A stretch of 64,000 bases of DNA from Acanthaster planci (Eukaryota; Echinodermata; Asteroidea; Valvatida; Acanthasteridae), in contig NW_019091475.1 of assembly GCF_001949145.1 (NCBI RefSeq), positions 536,561-600,560 on the forward strand, in the 5' to 3' direction. Of the stretch, positions 1 to 13,500 are shown one piece after another. Position 1 is the first letter of the stretch. Each line of letters opens with the position of its first letter. The position numbers and the translations under genes were made by a program. The notes under the pieces were generated by a model. It saw only the letters and a program-made list of their open reading frames with translations, was not told where the DNA came from and ran no database searches.

Positions 1-1501
1 AACCACAGTGCTCAAAATTGGACGAATCAATTGGCCGATAAATGTGGTTTTGCAAATATTATCACCTGTTGATCATACCCAAGGTCTCATAGTAACAAAC
101 TTTCACAGTATAACTGTCTCAAAAAAAAAAATAACTCTGACAGGATTTTGCTTTTTGGACTTGTATCTTTTACATTTCAGTACATCCTTCATAGTGGCCG
201 CAGGAATGATACCACTCTAAATTTAGCGGCAATTTTTCTGTTCAATTATTGGTTGAATAGTTAATTATCAGCACATGTAACAAACCAAAAATAGAAGCGA
301 GATCAATATATATGGCCTGTGCCTCACAGGAATTTAGAGTTCATATTTATTCATGGGAAATACTTACACGTTACCCTTTAATACATGTGTTAATACATGA
401 CTAATAACACTGAGCACGCATCATTTACACACTCCCTGGGTAGAGATGTCTTTTGTTTTTCCTGCATGCACAGAGAGCCGTAAAAAGTTTTAAACTTTTT
501 ACCTCATTCTCAAATGGTACAGACAGTGCAATTTTCCTCTCTCCCCTTTGGTCTTCGAAAGACCTTGTGGTGAACTCTGAATGAATTGCACCGTCAGCAA
601 GCAGACTAAGTATCCATATATGTGTGCACGCCTTCTTTTTTCAATGGCTTTACCAGAGACCAGCCTTTCAAAGCAGCTTTCCATATGCTGGATATAATTA
701 TATGACGAAGCAATGGAATGGAAGCTGGCCTAGCATTGGCATTTGTGAATTCAGCTATCTAGGCCAGTCTATCAACCCTTAACCAAAAAGATTGTGTCAT
801 CTTTGTATTGCCCAGTGGATTTTTTCAGTCCGACCATGGAAGTAGGAAATTGTCTGACAGAGCGTTGATGTACAATTCGATCGATTCTCAAAACAAAGGT
901 GGCAACTGTCTCTGCTTCAGGAGATGAAAAAGTTTAGTCATATTTTCCTCCAGCGAGTCTGCTTGTTTAAAGGTCTCTCGTCCCCCTAATGCTTTTGGGA
1001 ATTTTGGGAAGTTCAGAGAGGCACGGCCTCCTGCCTGACCTAGACGAGATTGGGTCAGCCAGTGTATCTCTGCTTAGGATAGCATTCTTTAAGCTGACAG
1101 AATACTAGCCTGGTTCTTTTCTTAGGAAGCATCATTTGATGCATGAGAGTAGGGGTTGTGTGTACATGTAGATGAAGCAGCCCAAGTTCAGCACAAAAGC
1201 TAGAGCAGTCACCCTGAGGTACTCCTGAGAATCATCCTGCAACCTGGCTCACCCGGTTTTTTTTTAAAGTAAAGTTAGACAAAAGTTGTATTATAGCAGT
1301 TGTATTCATGAGATAGACAGTTAGTCTAGTCCATGCAGCCAGAAGGGAAGGTACACAGTTTCATGTGAACCCTTATCCGTCCCCCTTGCTTCTTCCATTG
1401 TGCCACAAGTTTTGTAACCTCATTTTCATTTTCTCTCTCGTAACTTCTGGTTTGTTTTCCTCCACGGTAACTTTTTTACTTCTCGCCAGGAAATAGCAGA
1501 C
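1..1501. other. 5' flank of the first transporter gene
   Basis: I see no coding exon here. The stretch just before the first ATG (about 1455-1490) is pyrimidine-rich and ends in a good 3' splice site (TTCTCGCCAG, AG at 1489-1490). The coding exon therefore probably follows a non-coding 5' exon, and the promoter may lie further upstream or off the window. No convincing TATA box is visible. Confidence 0.4.
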
Positions 1502-1561
1502 ATGGATGGCCATTGTTTGGATGACGGAGCGTCAAACGGCACAACCAAGGCAGCGCTCGCG
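1502..1561 (+). CDS. slc6a9-like: Transporter copy 1, coding exon 1 (N-tail, aa 1-20)
   Basis: Starts at the ATG at 1502 (context GACATGG) and encodes a hydrophilic 20-aa start, [20 protein letters not shown]. The donor GTAAAA at 1562 leaves phase 0, matching the phase-0 acceptor before exon 2. The exon is short, so the choice of start rests on this phase fit and on the equivalent 15-codon first exon of the paralogue. Confidence 0.7.
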
Positions 1562-4500
1562 GTAAAACCTTCAAATCAGCACGCCTTTGCCCGCTTATCT
1601 TTTCCCGTTGTACATCAATTTATTTTGCTGTCAATTTTGATTTGTGTTGTCCGTAGAAAGCTGCAAGAGGTGCTGTTTCCTTCCTCCCTCCCTCCCCCAT
1701 TTGGTTGTCCACGGCTGTGCCAGAGCAAGCCTTGAAATCTGTCTGCATTTTGCATTTTCTTGCAAAGCTAAAGTACATGTAACTGCATGAAATTGGTGTC
1801 CGGGGCTTTGAAGATTATGTCATTTCTAGATGAAAGGAGAGAGACCTAGTTTATTCGTTGACGTGCTCACTTGCTGAGGCTAAATGTTGCCAGCTGCATG
1901 CTCCCAAATGTGTTTGTAGCAAAAGATTTCAACCTACATGTACTGTACAGTTTTTTTGTGCCTGGCCACACGTGGTTCTGCGTTTGTTAATATTTTATGT
2001 TGTGTAAGAATGATTTTTGTCAAAAATTGCTGCATTGCATGAAATTGTTTCTCTTGTGTGTTGACGGATGACACCGTAGAGGGGAAATGGTCTTGCATTT
2101 TTCTCCCATTGCTTCTTGTTTCAAATTCCCTTTTTCCTCCCAGTTGCAATTTGTCCTCGGTCATTTAGCATTGGTGCTATTTTACTTTGTGTTGACAAAT
2201 ATTTTAAGTGATACACCTAGGTCCACCCCTCATTTTTCTCTAGAGTGATGTGACGTGTTGCTCTGTTGCTAAGCCCTTAAAATGGCTAAGACAAGTCGTG
2301 TGGACGGGGAAAGAGTTTTGGCGTGATCCAGCATTTGAAAACTCGACATCCAATTTTTGCCTTGAAATTAATGTTAAGTTGTAAAAATAATGGAAGTTTT
2401 ATTCTGACAATGTCATCTCCAAAATAGCCTGCAGGACATCCTGAAGATAACAACAAACCTCTGACTAGAAACTGGGGAAGGGGAGGGGTAACTCCCATTG
2501 CTTGCATCATATAGATTTGAGGACACGTGAATCCAAGAAGTCACTAACATGGTACCCCATTTCATTTCTTCCAGAACCATGTGGCTTTGGTCAATGAAGA
2601 TGACAGCCCAGTCAAGGCCAAGGCCGATTCCAAGACTGATTCCAAGATGGATGAGAACCAGGAGCGGGGCAACTGGTCCAATCACCTGGACTTCATGCTG
2701 TCCTGCGTCAGCTACGCTGTAGGGCTCGGCAATGTTTGGCGTTTCCCTTACCTATGCTTCAGCAACGGAGGAGGTACGTTACATCTGAAATGAGCATAGC
2801 GTGTGTGAAACATTTAGTTGTTTTAACGTTTAACATATGTACCAAGCGCAAAGCCTGTGCTTGTATATATGAACTTGTTCACAGTTTTACACAAAAGTGT
2901 GGCACCTGTGTTTCTTTGAGAACCCTTGATACGCATTGTGTTACTATACGTTGCTTTGATAACCATATTGTTGAGTAATCCATAGTGGACAGCTCAGACT
3001 CCAAAGGCTTGAGTCATCATAGAAATCTATGCTAGTTTTATCAGGGACAAGTGGACAAAGAAGCTTAATGATTTTCACAAATCATCGTAAGCGAAATATT
3101 TAATTCCAGTTACATTACATTGTAAGAGGTTTAAATATCCCCCCAAAAAAACATTTGCTGCACATTGCAGGAATCGACTGTGGCCTCTTTTTTCCTGATT
3201 GTGTTTTAACTATATGCTGGTCATCAATTCTTGGGGACTTCATCATCTGTGGCAGGTCGATAGAAGGGACCACAGATAATAAGATTTTTTCTTTTTAATT
3301 AAAACCTATTCCCAAACAGTTAGACTACATTGTACAGCAGTGTACAAGTCCATATGCATACTAAAACTGAGTGTCCTAGTTTCACCAGGTTACCTTTTCA
3401 CCCTAACCTTGGGGGAGGTCACGGCTACCCATGCCCCAAGATCCAGCTGTGAGTTCAATTAGTGTTTGGTTCTGCCCTGGTACCTCTGCTCCTTGGAAAG
3501 CTGGCATCTGAATGGCTGTTGGCACTGGGCGGTCAATTGTTAAGGGAAATTGGCAGAAAACCAAGTTAAACCCTACAAAATTTCAAGTGCAAAGAAGACG
3601 CAGCCAATAGAAAATAAGAGAATCAAGCAGAATAGAAGAGTTTGACAATTATATTGCACTTTGCAACAAGCTTGTGAATTTTATTCCCATGCACCTGTAC
3701 CACTGCATGTAGGCCTATACTGCATTTCAAAATGGTTTCAGAATGTCTCTTTCTTTTTGAAAGTAAAAGTTACTTTGATATTTTCACCAACTGTTGAGTA
3801 ATTTGGAACTGCTCTCAGTAGGAGCATCAGTATGCTGTCTACTGATATGTTAATTTCGTTCCGCATAATAAGCAAGCTCATCAAATCCCATGCGGCTCTG
3901 TGCACTCTACCGGAGATCAGGGTTAATGCTGCAATGAATAGCTGACACGATGCTTGCCGACTTCTAAGTATCCGCTAGCGATCATTATCTCAATCCATCC
4001 TAACAGACTGGAGAGATAATTCAGTTTAGAAAGGAACTGGCGCGCATGATAATCTAGCTGTTGCATTGAGCGTTAAAGGTACCAGTATATGCGACCAGTC
4101 AAGTTTCCAACGGAAAAGAAAATCAAGAAATTAAGAGAACTGAAGAAATCGAGAGAGAACTCTATCTGCTTTTTTCATACTTGACCCTGAATGGGCCATG
4201 GATATTGATATTTTGACAAAAAGAATTCATGAAACTGCATAATTTGGAAATGGTGGTCATACAGACTGAAAACTTTCTCTTAAATTAATACAGAGACATA
4301 GATACGGTGATTGCCAGTATAAATGTACTTGCCAAAACCTGAATTATTTGATTCTCTCGTAGAAATGACACCTGTGCTGCTTTATGGTTCTCCACCCCCT
4401 TGAAATTCCAAAAAGATTTGATGGACTTAATTCAGTTGACAAAGGACAGGTTTTCAGATTTGGCTAGGTATCAGAGTTCCTTACTACATGCACAGTGACT

Positions 4501-7500
4501 CGCTTGTTTGATGCCTGGTCCAGGACCTTCAGGGAACATATGTCCTTTTGAACTCTGATGTTTCACCCGAGCAGGAAGAGCTCATCGAGGGAAACCAACA
4601 AGGCTTCCTGTTGGAGAAGATTCCTCAAGAGATTGGAAGTGTCATTCCATGCCCAGTTGAACTGAAAAAAATAATAATTGTGCTCTTTAGCTGTTGAAAT
4701 GTATCTTTTTTGTGGTTTGTTCTTTAAAATCTTTGAAAAGTTTTCGAAGCATTTTTTTTCAGGGGGGGCGTTCTTGATGTGGTATTTTTCATCCTCGGTA
4801 ATTGATGGTTGTTTGAAATGTAAGAATGATATGTCTAGCTGCCAAGTTGAAAGGTTCATATCATGATCTGTCTATTGTGACAGACTGGAAACAAATTAGT
4901 ATTGTGATTTCCATCTTGCATAAATATTTTACAAATCTTACGTATTAATATACACAAAGAGGATGTTGCCAGGAAAAAGGAAAAAAAATCAGCACTTGCA
5001 TTATAGGTCCAACAATTCAAAAATGTAGATTAGTTGGTGATAAAAATGATGATGATTGCATTTGATGTTTTATCAGTCACCCATTTCCCTTGCTTTGGGG
5101 CTGTAAGTGTTGGTCTAGTTTAACAGTTCAAGAAAGATGCTTCCTGTTCTGCATAATCTAGAAGGTATAATTTCCTCCCATAATGTAGGTCAGCCCAACC
5201 CATCAGCTCGGACAGGATGTTGAGAGCAAAATGGTCTGTTGCGTTTAGTGCCCCATAGGGACTCCGAGGTGTTGAATTACAACATCAGCACCCAGGCTAG
5301 CTGGAAGAATGACTGGCTTGGTCCATGCGAACATGTATACGTACATGTACGTCAGGTTGCCTGCCCTTCCACAGTGTGCATGTACGTCACATGATCTTTT
5401 TTAATACCTCCGTTCTGTGCCCCGACTACGAGTAACAAATGAGAATGCTCACTGACACCAACCCCCCCAGGTTCAGTGTGGGGTGAACCCGGCTGTCGTC
5501 ACAGAGTGGGTCATGTCCTTGTTTGGAGTGCGTCTGCTCATTGACTGCATATTTTGCGAGGCTCTTGCAAATGTACATGTGCATGTAGGCCTACATGCAC
5601 GTGGCATGCTGTTATGCGCAGGCTTTGTTTTAGTTAGTGAAGGATGCATTCAAGCAGACATGGGAATGAGATTCATGTCATTGTGGGCACATGAACATGA
5701 ACAACGTTAAAGTGGGGAGCCCCAAATTCAGCGTGGCTCAGTTGGAAGCAGAACTTTCATCATTCTCATTTTTCGGATCCAAATATTTGAGTCACTAAAT
5801 CATAATCAATCCAATATTTTTCGATATATTTTTTTCCACATTATCACATGACAGTCCCATTGAAAGATATCCATCAGTTGTGATGGAAGATTTGCATAAA
5901 CTTGTGAAAGATTTCCTTTGAATCTGAATTTCACCTGCGTTTTCTTCTAGTGATTATTTTGTGGCCTTAAATATTTATGAAGGACCCACAAATCCCTTAG
6001 AGCCATCAGATTTGAGTAGCCGATGATTTTATTCTATATGCAGACCCATAGCTGTCAAAAAACTCTTGTTAGCAAATTGACAGGCGATGATTGAATGCAC
6101 TCTATATGTATCCAGTGAAATCAGGGGGGGGGAATCTACATGCAAAATGAAAATGGATAGCATTTTTTACCCGTTTTCCCTGGGAAGTCCTGAAGATATT
6201 TTTCCTCATCTTTAAGGTAGACATAAGGTCCTACCGGTGTAAAGTTACACAACGTTGAAAATGCAAAAATGAGTGGGAACAGTTACGATACTGTATCTTA
6301 CATAAGAATCGAAATGGAGAACATGAGAAATTTTGATGAGGTACGAGTATTCCCGTCAATGTACACAATACTCTGTGTGCACAGATATTTGCGAATAGAG
6401 AGAGCTTAGTGTTGGACAGAAACTGAATATTATCCGTGTTATTCAAACCCCATGCATTGGGAGTTGGGAAAGCGTTCACTTCCGCTGAAGTAATGAAAGT
6501 GTCTCTCTATTCCGGGAAGTGCTGGTACCATGACTTATTTTGAAGAGGTCAAACCTGGTACACACGTCAGTGTTTTCTAGTCATGCAATAGAACACAAGT
6601 AAATGCAGGTATGCATGCGTTTCCAGTCACAAAACAAGGAAATTTCTATTTAACCTGGTGAACATGTAAACATTTGAGGAAGTGTACAAGGATGGAGGAA
6701 GTGTGTAGTATTTAGACAAAAGGCTGTGCCTCCTTGGTACAAATATGTCACACTGACACGTGTGGCACGTATGTATGTAACTTGTACGCTCATCAGCTTG
6801 AAATTGAAAATACACAGATGTGCATTCTACCTCATGACAGAGGATGCTTAAGAAAAATTGTACTAGAATTTTATATTCAGAGTTTCTGAAAAATTGGTAC
6901 AGCATCTTGGAAAAGTTTGATGGGGAAAAATGTAATGGGACTGCACAAGCTTTAAAAGCACATATTCTCGATCAATCTAGGGGTGTCATTCGAGAGCCAG
7001 CTACATGTACATGTATGCAGGTGATTTTCCTATACATCAGTGCTTTTTGAGTGTCAATCGACCAAACTTACAATTTGCCAAAAGAGAAGAGCAGCTTTCA
7101 CAGCTTTCATAAACGGGCCAGATTGGCTTGATCTTGGATTTGTTACCAGCCCTGGGAATTGTGGCCATAAGTTTGCCCTCCTGGCTTATTATTTTGATCT
7201 TGAAACTCGGTGGGAAATCTAAGTAATGAGCCCTTTTCAGGTGCCGGCAGAATTAGGGTTAGTTCAAGGCCAAGAGATTCCAAGAAGTAATTTTTTTTAA
7301 AAAACTTCTTATCTCAAGTACATTTAGGAGACAGTTAGAAATGCGTATGCCACCCTAGAGCTTGTCACGCAAGGGCAGGCTTTGTAACCGCAGGAGACAG
7401 CATCATGTGATACTTTTAATATTGATCTTCTAATAAATCCCATTTGGAAAATATCCAAGTGAATTGGAGTGGGTCTCTTTAAACTGGCCTTTTGCTCTGC

Positions 7501-10500
7501 CCTTAGAAAACACTTGATAAAGTGAGATGGTCACGGGCATTGGTTAGGACATGTGCACGGTTGGTCCCTCCCTCAGTCAGATTAAATGCTGATGAATGGA
7601 TGCGGCTTCATTGCCATGACAAGGTTAAGCAGTGGGATTGTCCCCCCTCTCAGATGAAAAATCTGGCAACTGAGAGTACATGTATATCTACCCCCAGCTG
7701 TGATGGCATTGAATGGTCAGATCTGATCAGAAAAAGAAACGTTTTAACTTGTTGAAGCAAAGAAGATTCAAAACGCAACATTGCATTGACCTGGAAGTTT
7801 CCTTTTTTAAAAGTTTTTGCTTGTGTTAGTGTAAACAATGACATAAATGATGCACATTACGCGGGCACAAATGACTGATGTGGTTATCAAATATACCGTA
7901 GAGTGTTGAAACATACGTGTGTGTATTGCATTGTACTTTACAAGTTCATGATTGATGATGCCACCAGGTGTTAGAATGTTTGTATGCACCCATATTCACG
8001 CATTGTTTACAAATTCAAATAGGAGCCGTCTTTTTTTGGGGGGGGTTGTTTTGTTAAAGTTTTTCGAGTTAAATGAGAACATTTTGAGCAGTGACAGTTT
8101 ATATTTATTTGTTGCTTCGTTTTCATTTCTCCGGAACTTAAATTTCTCCTAGAGGGTCTTGCAAATTTTACGGAAAATCTTGCATCACTTTTTCTCATTT
8201 CTTTATCCATTTTTAGCCCAGGAAGGCATAGGATAAAAATCCAGCTTGTCTCGCATATATGTAAATGTAAACTGATCACTGATTGAAGGAGACATTACTG
8301 CAGTATACACAGTGTGTGCATACTTTGCATTGATTTTTTGAGGTGTGCATGATTTTTGCTAATCAAAGCATCGTCTTGTTCGAAGAGGCATGTTACGTGT
8401 GTGTACCACCTGTCCACGAGCGTGATGCCGCCCCAGTTATGGCTTCTAATTCTGATCAACCATATTCAGCCATAGGCAGCACCTGCATGAGATTGCCAAA
8501 ACCTCTTCTAAAAGCGACTTGGTGGGTCTAGTCTACCAGGCATACAGTCTCCAGCAGTAGTGTGCCTGTAGGTGTTCACATAAGTCTCCCCCCCCCCTTT
8601 CGAGTCTGAATGTAGACTCTGGAATGTGGTGCCCCTTCAACTTCACAGAAGGCGCTTTTTAGTAACTCAATGTCCACTAATCATAGCCTTTCAGCGTATT
8701 GATGTGCAAATGACAAGCAACAAGAGAGCGTCTTTGCGAGGGGCCTAATTGGGAGCTTTTATTTGGCAAGTCACTCACTCTCTCTATACATGTCTCTGTT
8801 GTACGCCTGGACACTGAACCAATGGGGCGTTGGTCAATAGGATTAGAGAGAGAGGAAATTTCAGGGCGAGATCAGGGAATAGAAAGTGTTTGGTAACAAA
8901 AGCACATAGTTGTCTGGTCCTGTTGTCTGGTCCTGTTGCCATAGGGTTGCATAACGCATTCCGGGCTGGAGGGGCCAGCGACCCATCCAAGGCTGTAACG
9001 CACAACATGGCAGGGGCTATCACTGGATGTTTGGCCTTCCTCCAAATGGTGGGACTGATTATGTCCTTTTGGCGGGAGAGTACTCGTCATCAATACAAAA
9101 ATCAATAAATCGGCTAGTCTTTTGTTGACTTTGGTCGTGTTATATATATTGGGATGCGGGTGTAGGCGCGCAATGTGTGTACTTTTCTTCTTGGAATGAG
9201 TTCTCCGAAATGGTTGTTGGACAAAAGATTTTTGGGGACACAAGTGGAAGTGCAGACACAATGTAGGCCTTCATGTGAATATGCATACGCTGAACGCCAT
9301 CCTTGGCAACACAGTACATGTTCATTTACATGTACTGTAACTGTATTTAGTAACATATGTTGGCATTAATTGTGTTTGCCAAAGGGACATGCATAGGTAC
9401 ATGCATGCTGCCTTTAAGACTCAAGAGCTACATTGTTCATACCTCATATTATGGTTTCACGCCAAGGGAGGAAAAAGTTCCAGTTGGCATTCCCTGACAA
9501 GTTTCTGTCGCAACCTTATTCGAGCTGCATTCGTGAACATTGATTCTGTTTTTCATTTCATGAACTGTGCCATGTAAGCATTACATGAAACGCATGGCTG
9601 TTGTGATTTCTTGCGTAGTATTTCAGAATTACTGAGTGTAATTTCCCTTGTTTCAATGTCTTTAACCTTTTTAGTGGTGCACATGTTACTAAAGAAATGA
9701 GTGCACAACCTTAATAGATAGGCGTGTAAGGTCATTCATATTGCTAATCAACTATTGGAGGATATGAATATCAGCTGCATCAGCCTGCATGGTGAAATCA
9801 CTGCAGTGGCTTGAAATTCCTGCTTTTTGGAAGCCAACCATCTTTATTTTCTGGGAAGTTTTTATGGGGGATTCTTTTGTATTTGTTTGTTTTTTTGAAG
9901 AAAAAATTACCACCAACTGTGCTGGGACTACATGTATGTGAGCTGTGTGAGTTTTCCGTGTCCTTTGAAGTTAAGCTGTGTTCCCATTGGACTTTTTTTT
10001 TTTTGGTTAACTTACCGTGACTTTCCTGTAGAATTACAAAATTTAATCCAGTGGGAACACACAGTACACTACCGTCCCTGTCAACTTATCGCAATGTAAA
10101 ATTAACAGGCCGAAGATTTCCACGAGCCACAGTAAGTTAGCAGGTGGGCAAAACAGTCCAATGGGACTACTGCCTACACTGAGATTGACAGCGGGCACGC
10201 AAAAGTGGTTGTATGGTTCCCAGTCTCCAGCTCTGTGTGTACAGTGCAACAGCATGCCACGCACACACAGTGAAGCGTGCTCGGATAAAGCTTTACACAC
10301 ATTGTGTACGGGGGCTTAACTGTACAGGTTCATCTCATTTGTGGCAGATTTGACCGAATTCGTCTGATTTTGTCATTTTTTTGTCAGATTTTGCTGATTT
10401 TGTCATGATTTGTGCAGTGCAGGCAATGTAATCAGCTGGTCTTATTAGGCCTAACACAGCAAATAAACTTCCAATTATGGTAAAAAAAGTCCATGTGGGA

Positions 10501-13500
10501 ATGCGTGGTAGATGGACATGAAGGAATGTCATGGTAAGTTTCTGCGTGACCGTTGAAGAAAAAGTCCAATGGAAACACGCCTTTAGACAGATCAGCTTCC
10601 ACTTACCCATGGATAGATAAGGTAGTGCGTGGGTGATGAGAGGGTAGTTGAGTGGGCGATGACACGGTTGAGTAACCAACTGGTATACTGGCTATTCTGA
10701 GCGTCGTACATTTTGTTCCAGATTCATTCACCTGCTTTCCATTCCCCTCCCCCCCGGATTTCTGAAGAGTTCTCCTTTTAAGCAGGTCCTTGAATGCCTA
10801 ACACTGGCTACTGCAATGGATTCACAATGGGCCGAAATTCCACAGATGCTCGTTATGTTTTGTGGTGTAGAAAAGCTACATTGAAAAAAAAAATCTGAGT
10901 CCTTTTTCAAAGAGTGCTGTGCACATTGGGGCAAACAAGTGATAAAGACTGGTATGCAGTGAATCGTCGCAAGATCGTGATGTAACCAGTTAAAATTCCA
11001 AATTTAGGATTCCATTCAAATGTAAGAGATACAATATAATGTGTTTTAAAAATAAGGATCAGTTTGTTTAAAGTTGAGGGGATGGTTTTCAGGAACTGGG
11101 ATTCGTGTTCCATTAAGTGGGAGGCTGTGTTGTTTTCATTTTGGGAAATGGCAATGTATCCCTAGAGGTAATGTACCACAGGAATTTTGCCTGAGAAATG
11201 TGAAAGGTTGTGACTGTGGGGTCACATACTTTACACGAGCATTCAGCAATGTGCCCTTCCTAAATACGTGTATGTTTTTATGGATTTGTATAGAGGACGT
11301 CTTCATGCGTCACGTAAATGTACCAGACACTTCAAATACATGTAAAGAATTGCTCATACCCTGGTATGTGCCGGCTGTTTATATGTCATCCAGGAAATAT
11401 TTAAATCAAAGTTGTTCGTGCTGTGTCGGTGTCAAATTTTGCTGACCTTTTTTTTTAAGGGGGTTGTGTTATTGAGGCATTGAACACAGACAGAATGGAA
11501 GTGAAGCTGCATTTATAAACTGAAGTTATTCCTGTGGTATTTTCAGGATTTTTTGCTTTGCAATTTTGGATTTTTAGAGGTTCGGGCATTCAAGGTTTGC
11601 GACATTTTTCCACTTTGTCCAAAAAACACAAGTGCTGCGTTCTCATAATCATTGCCATTTTGGAGAAACATTCCTTGCAAGGTACTAAAAGCCTGGAAAA
11701 GGTGGAATTTATTGATGTCATTGTTCCAGCCTTTCTGCTAGATGGTCCCTGGATTTCTCACCCTCCTGTCTCTTGCCCGAAAGAGTGTATCCCATTTACA
11801 GGGACCCTTGACTTTGCTTGTCCCCTCTGCAGGTGCCTTCCTCATCCCCTACTGCATCATGCTTACTTTTGCTGGGCTGCCGCTCTTCTTCCTGGAGCTG
11901 AGCTTCGGCCAGTATGGCAGCTGTGGGCCTATCAGCGTCTGGCGTGCCCTGCCGCTATTCCGAGGTGAGTGCGGGTCTGCGTCATAATCCTTTGGCCGTG
12001 CTTGAATCATCCAGCTGTGGTCAGGAGTGACCCAAGGCCTATTGGAAGTATTTGCGGCCACTAGGTAGTGGCTTTCATAAGGGCATGTGTAATTTTGAGC
12101 CACAGCCATAAGTTTCCAGGGAGGCAGAATGCATCCCTGCCTTCTGTGGTTTGTAAAGACATTTCGAGGTGGTCATTTGCGAGGCTTTTTTTTTTAAGTG
12201 GTGAAGATGCCTGCGGTGTCTTTAGCCAAAAGGTATTCTGTAGTCTGTCGTTGTCTGTTGTCTGACCAGCCAACCAGTGAACTTGGCAGAAGTCAGCCAT
12301 CCAGTTTGATTGTAGCACACATGTATATACCAACAGGTGAAGATGCTCAGTTACTTGTTTTTCAGGTGTCGGCTATGGTATGGTCATTGTGTCGGCGTTG
12401 GTGGCCATCTACTACAACGTGATCATCTGCTACACTATCTTCTACATTGTCAAGTCCATGACCACCACGCTGCCCTGGGTGGGCTGCAACCACCAGTGGA
12501 ACTCGGAGTTCTGCAGCACCCTGGTCAACGAGTGTCTGGAGCATGGTGGCATTGTGACAGTCGAGAACGAGTGCATCAGCATCGCCAACATGACCACAGC
12601 CGAGCTGAACCAGTACAACGTGACAGCGGACGGCAACATCTCCAATTACAAGGACCCTCTGTACAACATGCGCGTCCCACCCAGCGAGGAGTACTACAGG
12701 TGGGTTGACGAGCAGGGAGAACAGCAGGTCGAGTCATTCATCATCCAGGGCAAAGGTCACTGGAGCTGCCAAGCATTGAATGACTGCTTAGGAAATCCAT
12801 GCACTGAACACAAATGAGACATAAACCGGTCACTGCAAATTTAGTCTTTAATACGTGACATTTTGGCCATTAATATACTTCTTCTAGGCAAATATTTTCT
12901 TTGCTTGGTGATGCATAACAATGACCCTGATATTCAACTTTGAATTTGACCATATCTCAGGGACATTTTCACTTCCTTTCTTTGTGCTGTTCTGAGAGAG
13001 CTCTTCCTTTGATGTCACGCTCAGTTTGATTTCATGCTGAAAAATGCATATTTTTACTTACGCATTGACAGTTCCCACTGATTTCTTTCAAGCTCCGTCC
13101 ACTTCCTCATTTTTATCAGATAGGGTGAAAAATTCAGATTCTGTGTTCCTAGTTTTTGTTTTTGAGGACCAAAGAGCAGAGGACATGCCTAGTAATGTTA
13201 AATTAGAACTTGTGTGCTTAAACGTAGCTTTCTGTCATTGCACAGTTAATAACGTGTCCTCTCCCTCCTCTCTGTTGGTCTGCAGGCAGGGAGTCTTGCA
13301 CGATTCCGGAGACATCTTTAAGTCTGGCTACGTGATCTGGGAGCTGGCACTCTGCCTGCTGCTAGCCTGGGTCCTGGTGTTCGTCTGCTTGGCCAAAGGC
13401 GTCAAGTCATCAGGCAAGGTAGGGAATGAGAAGTACCAGGCTGTGTTGATGAAGCGGAACATTTGTCAAGTAACCGTTGGTCTGTACTGTTGAAGTGTTC

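Larger units (their letters stand above)
2774..11832 (+). other. Intron 2 of transporter copy 1 (9.1 kb)
   Basis: This is the largest intron, about three times its counterpart in the paralogue (3.2 kb). No coding exon is supportable inside it. It carries several ACATGTAC-type repeats, a 22-bp perfect palindrome centred on TAGGCCTA (5579-5600), an inverted repeat at 9311-9338, a 13-bp tandem duplication at 8909-8934, and long homopolymer runs. Confidence 0.7.

Noticed and set aside
12337-12708. + strand open frame of 123 codons in another frame over exon 4 of copy 1
   Set aside because: The 12366-12699 exon in the transporter frame encodes TM3/EL2 with family motifs, so this is a shadow frame.
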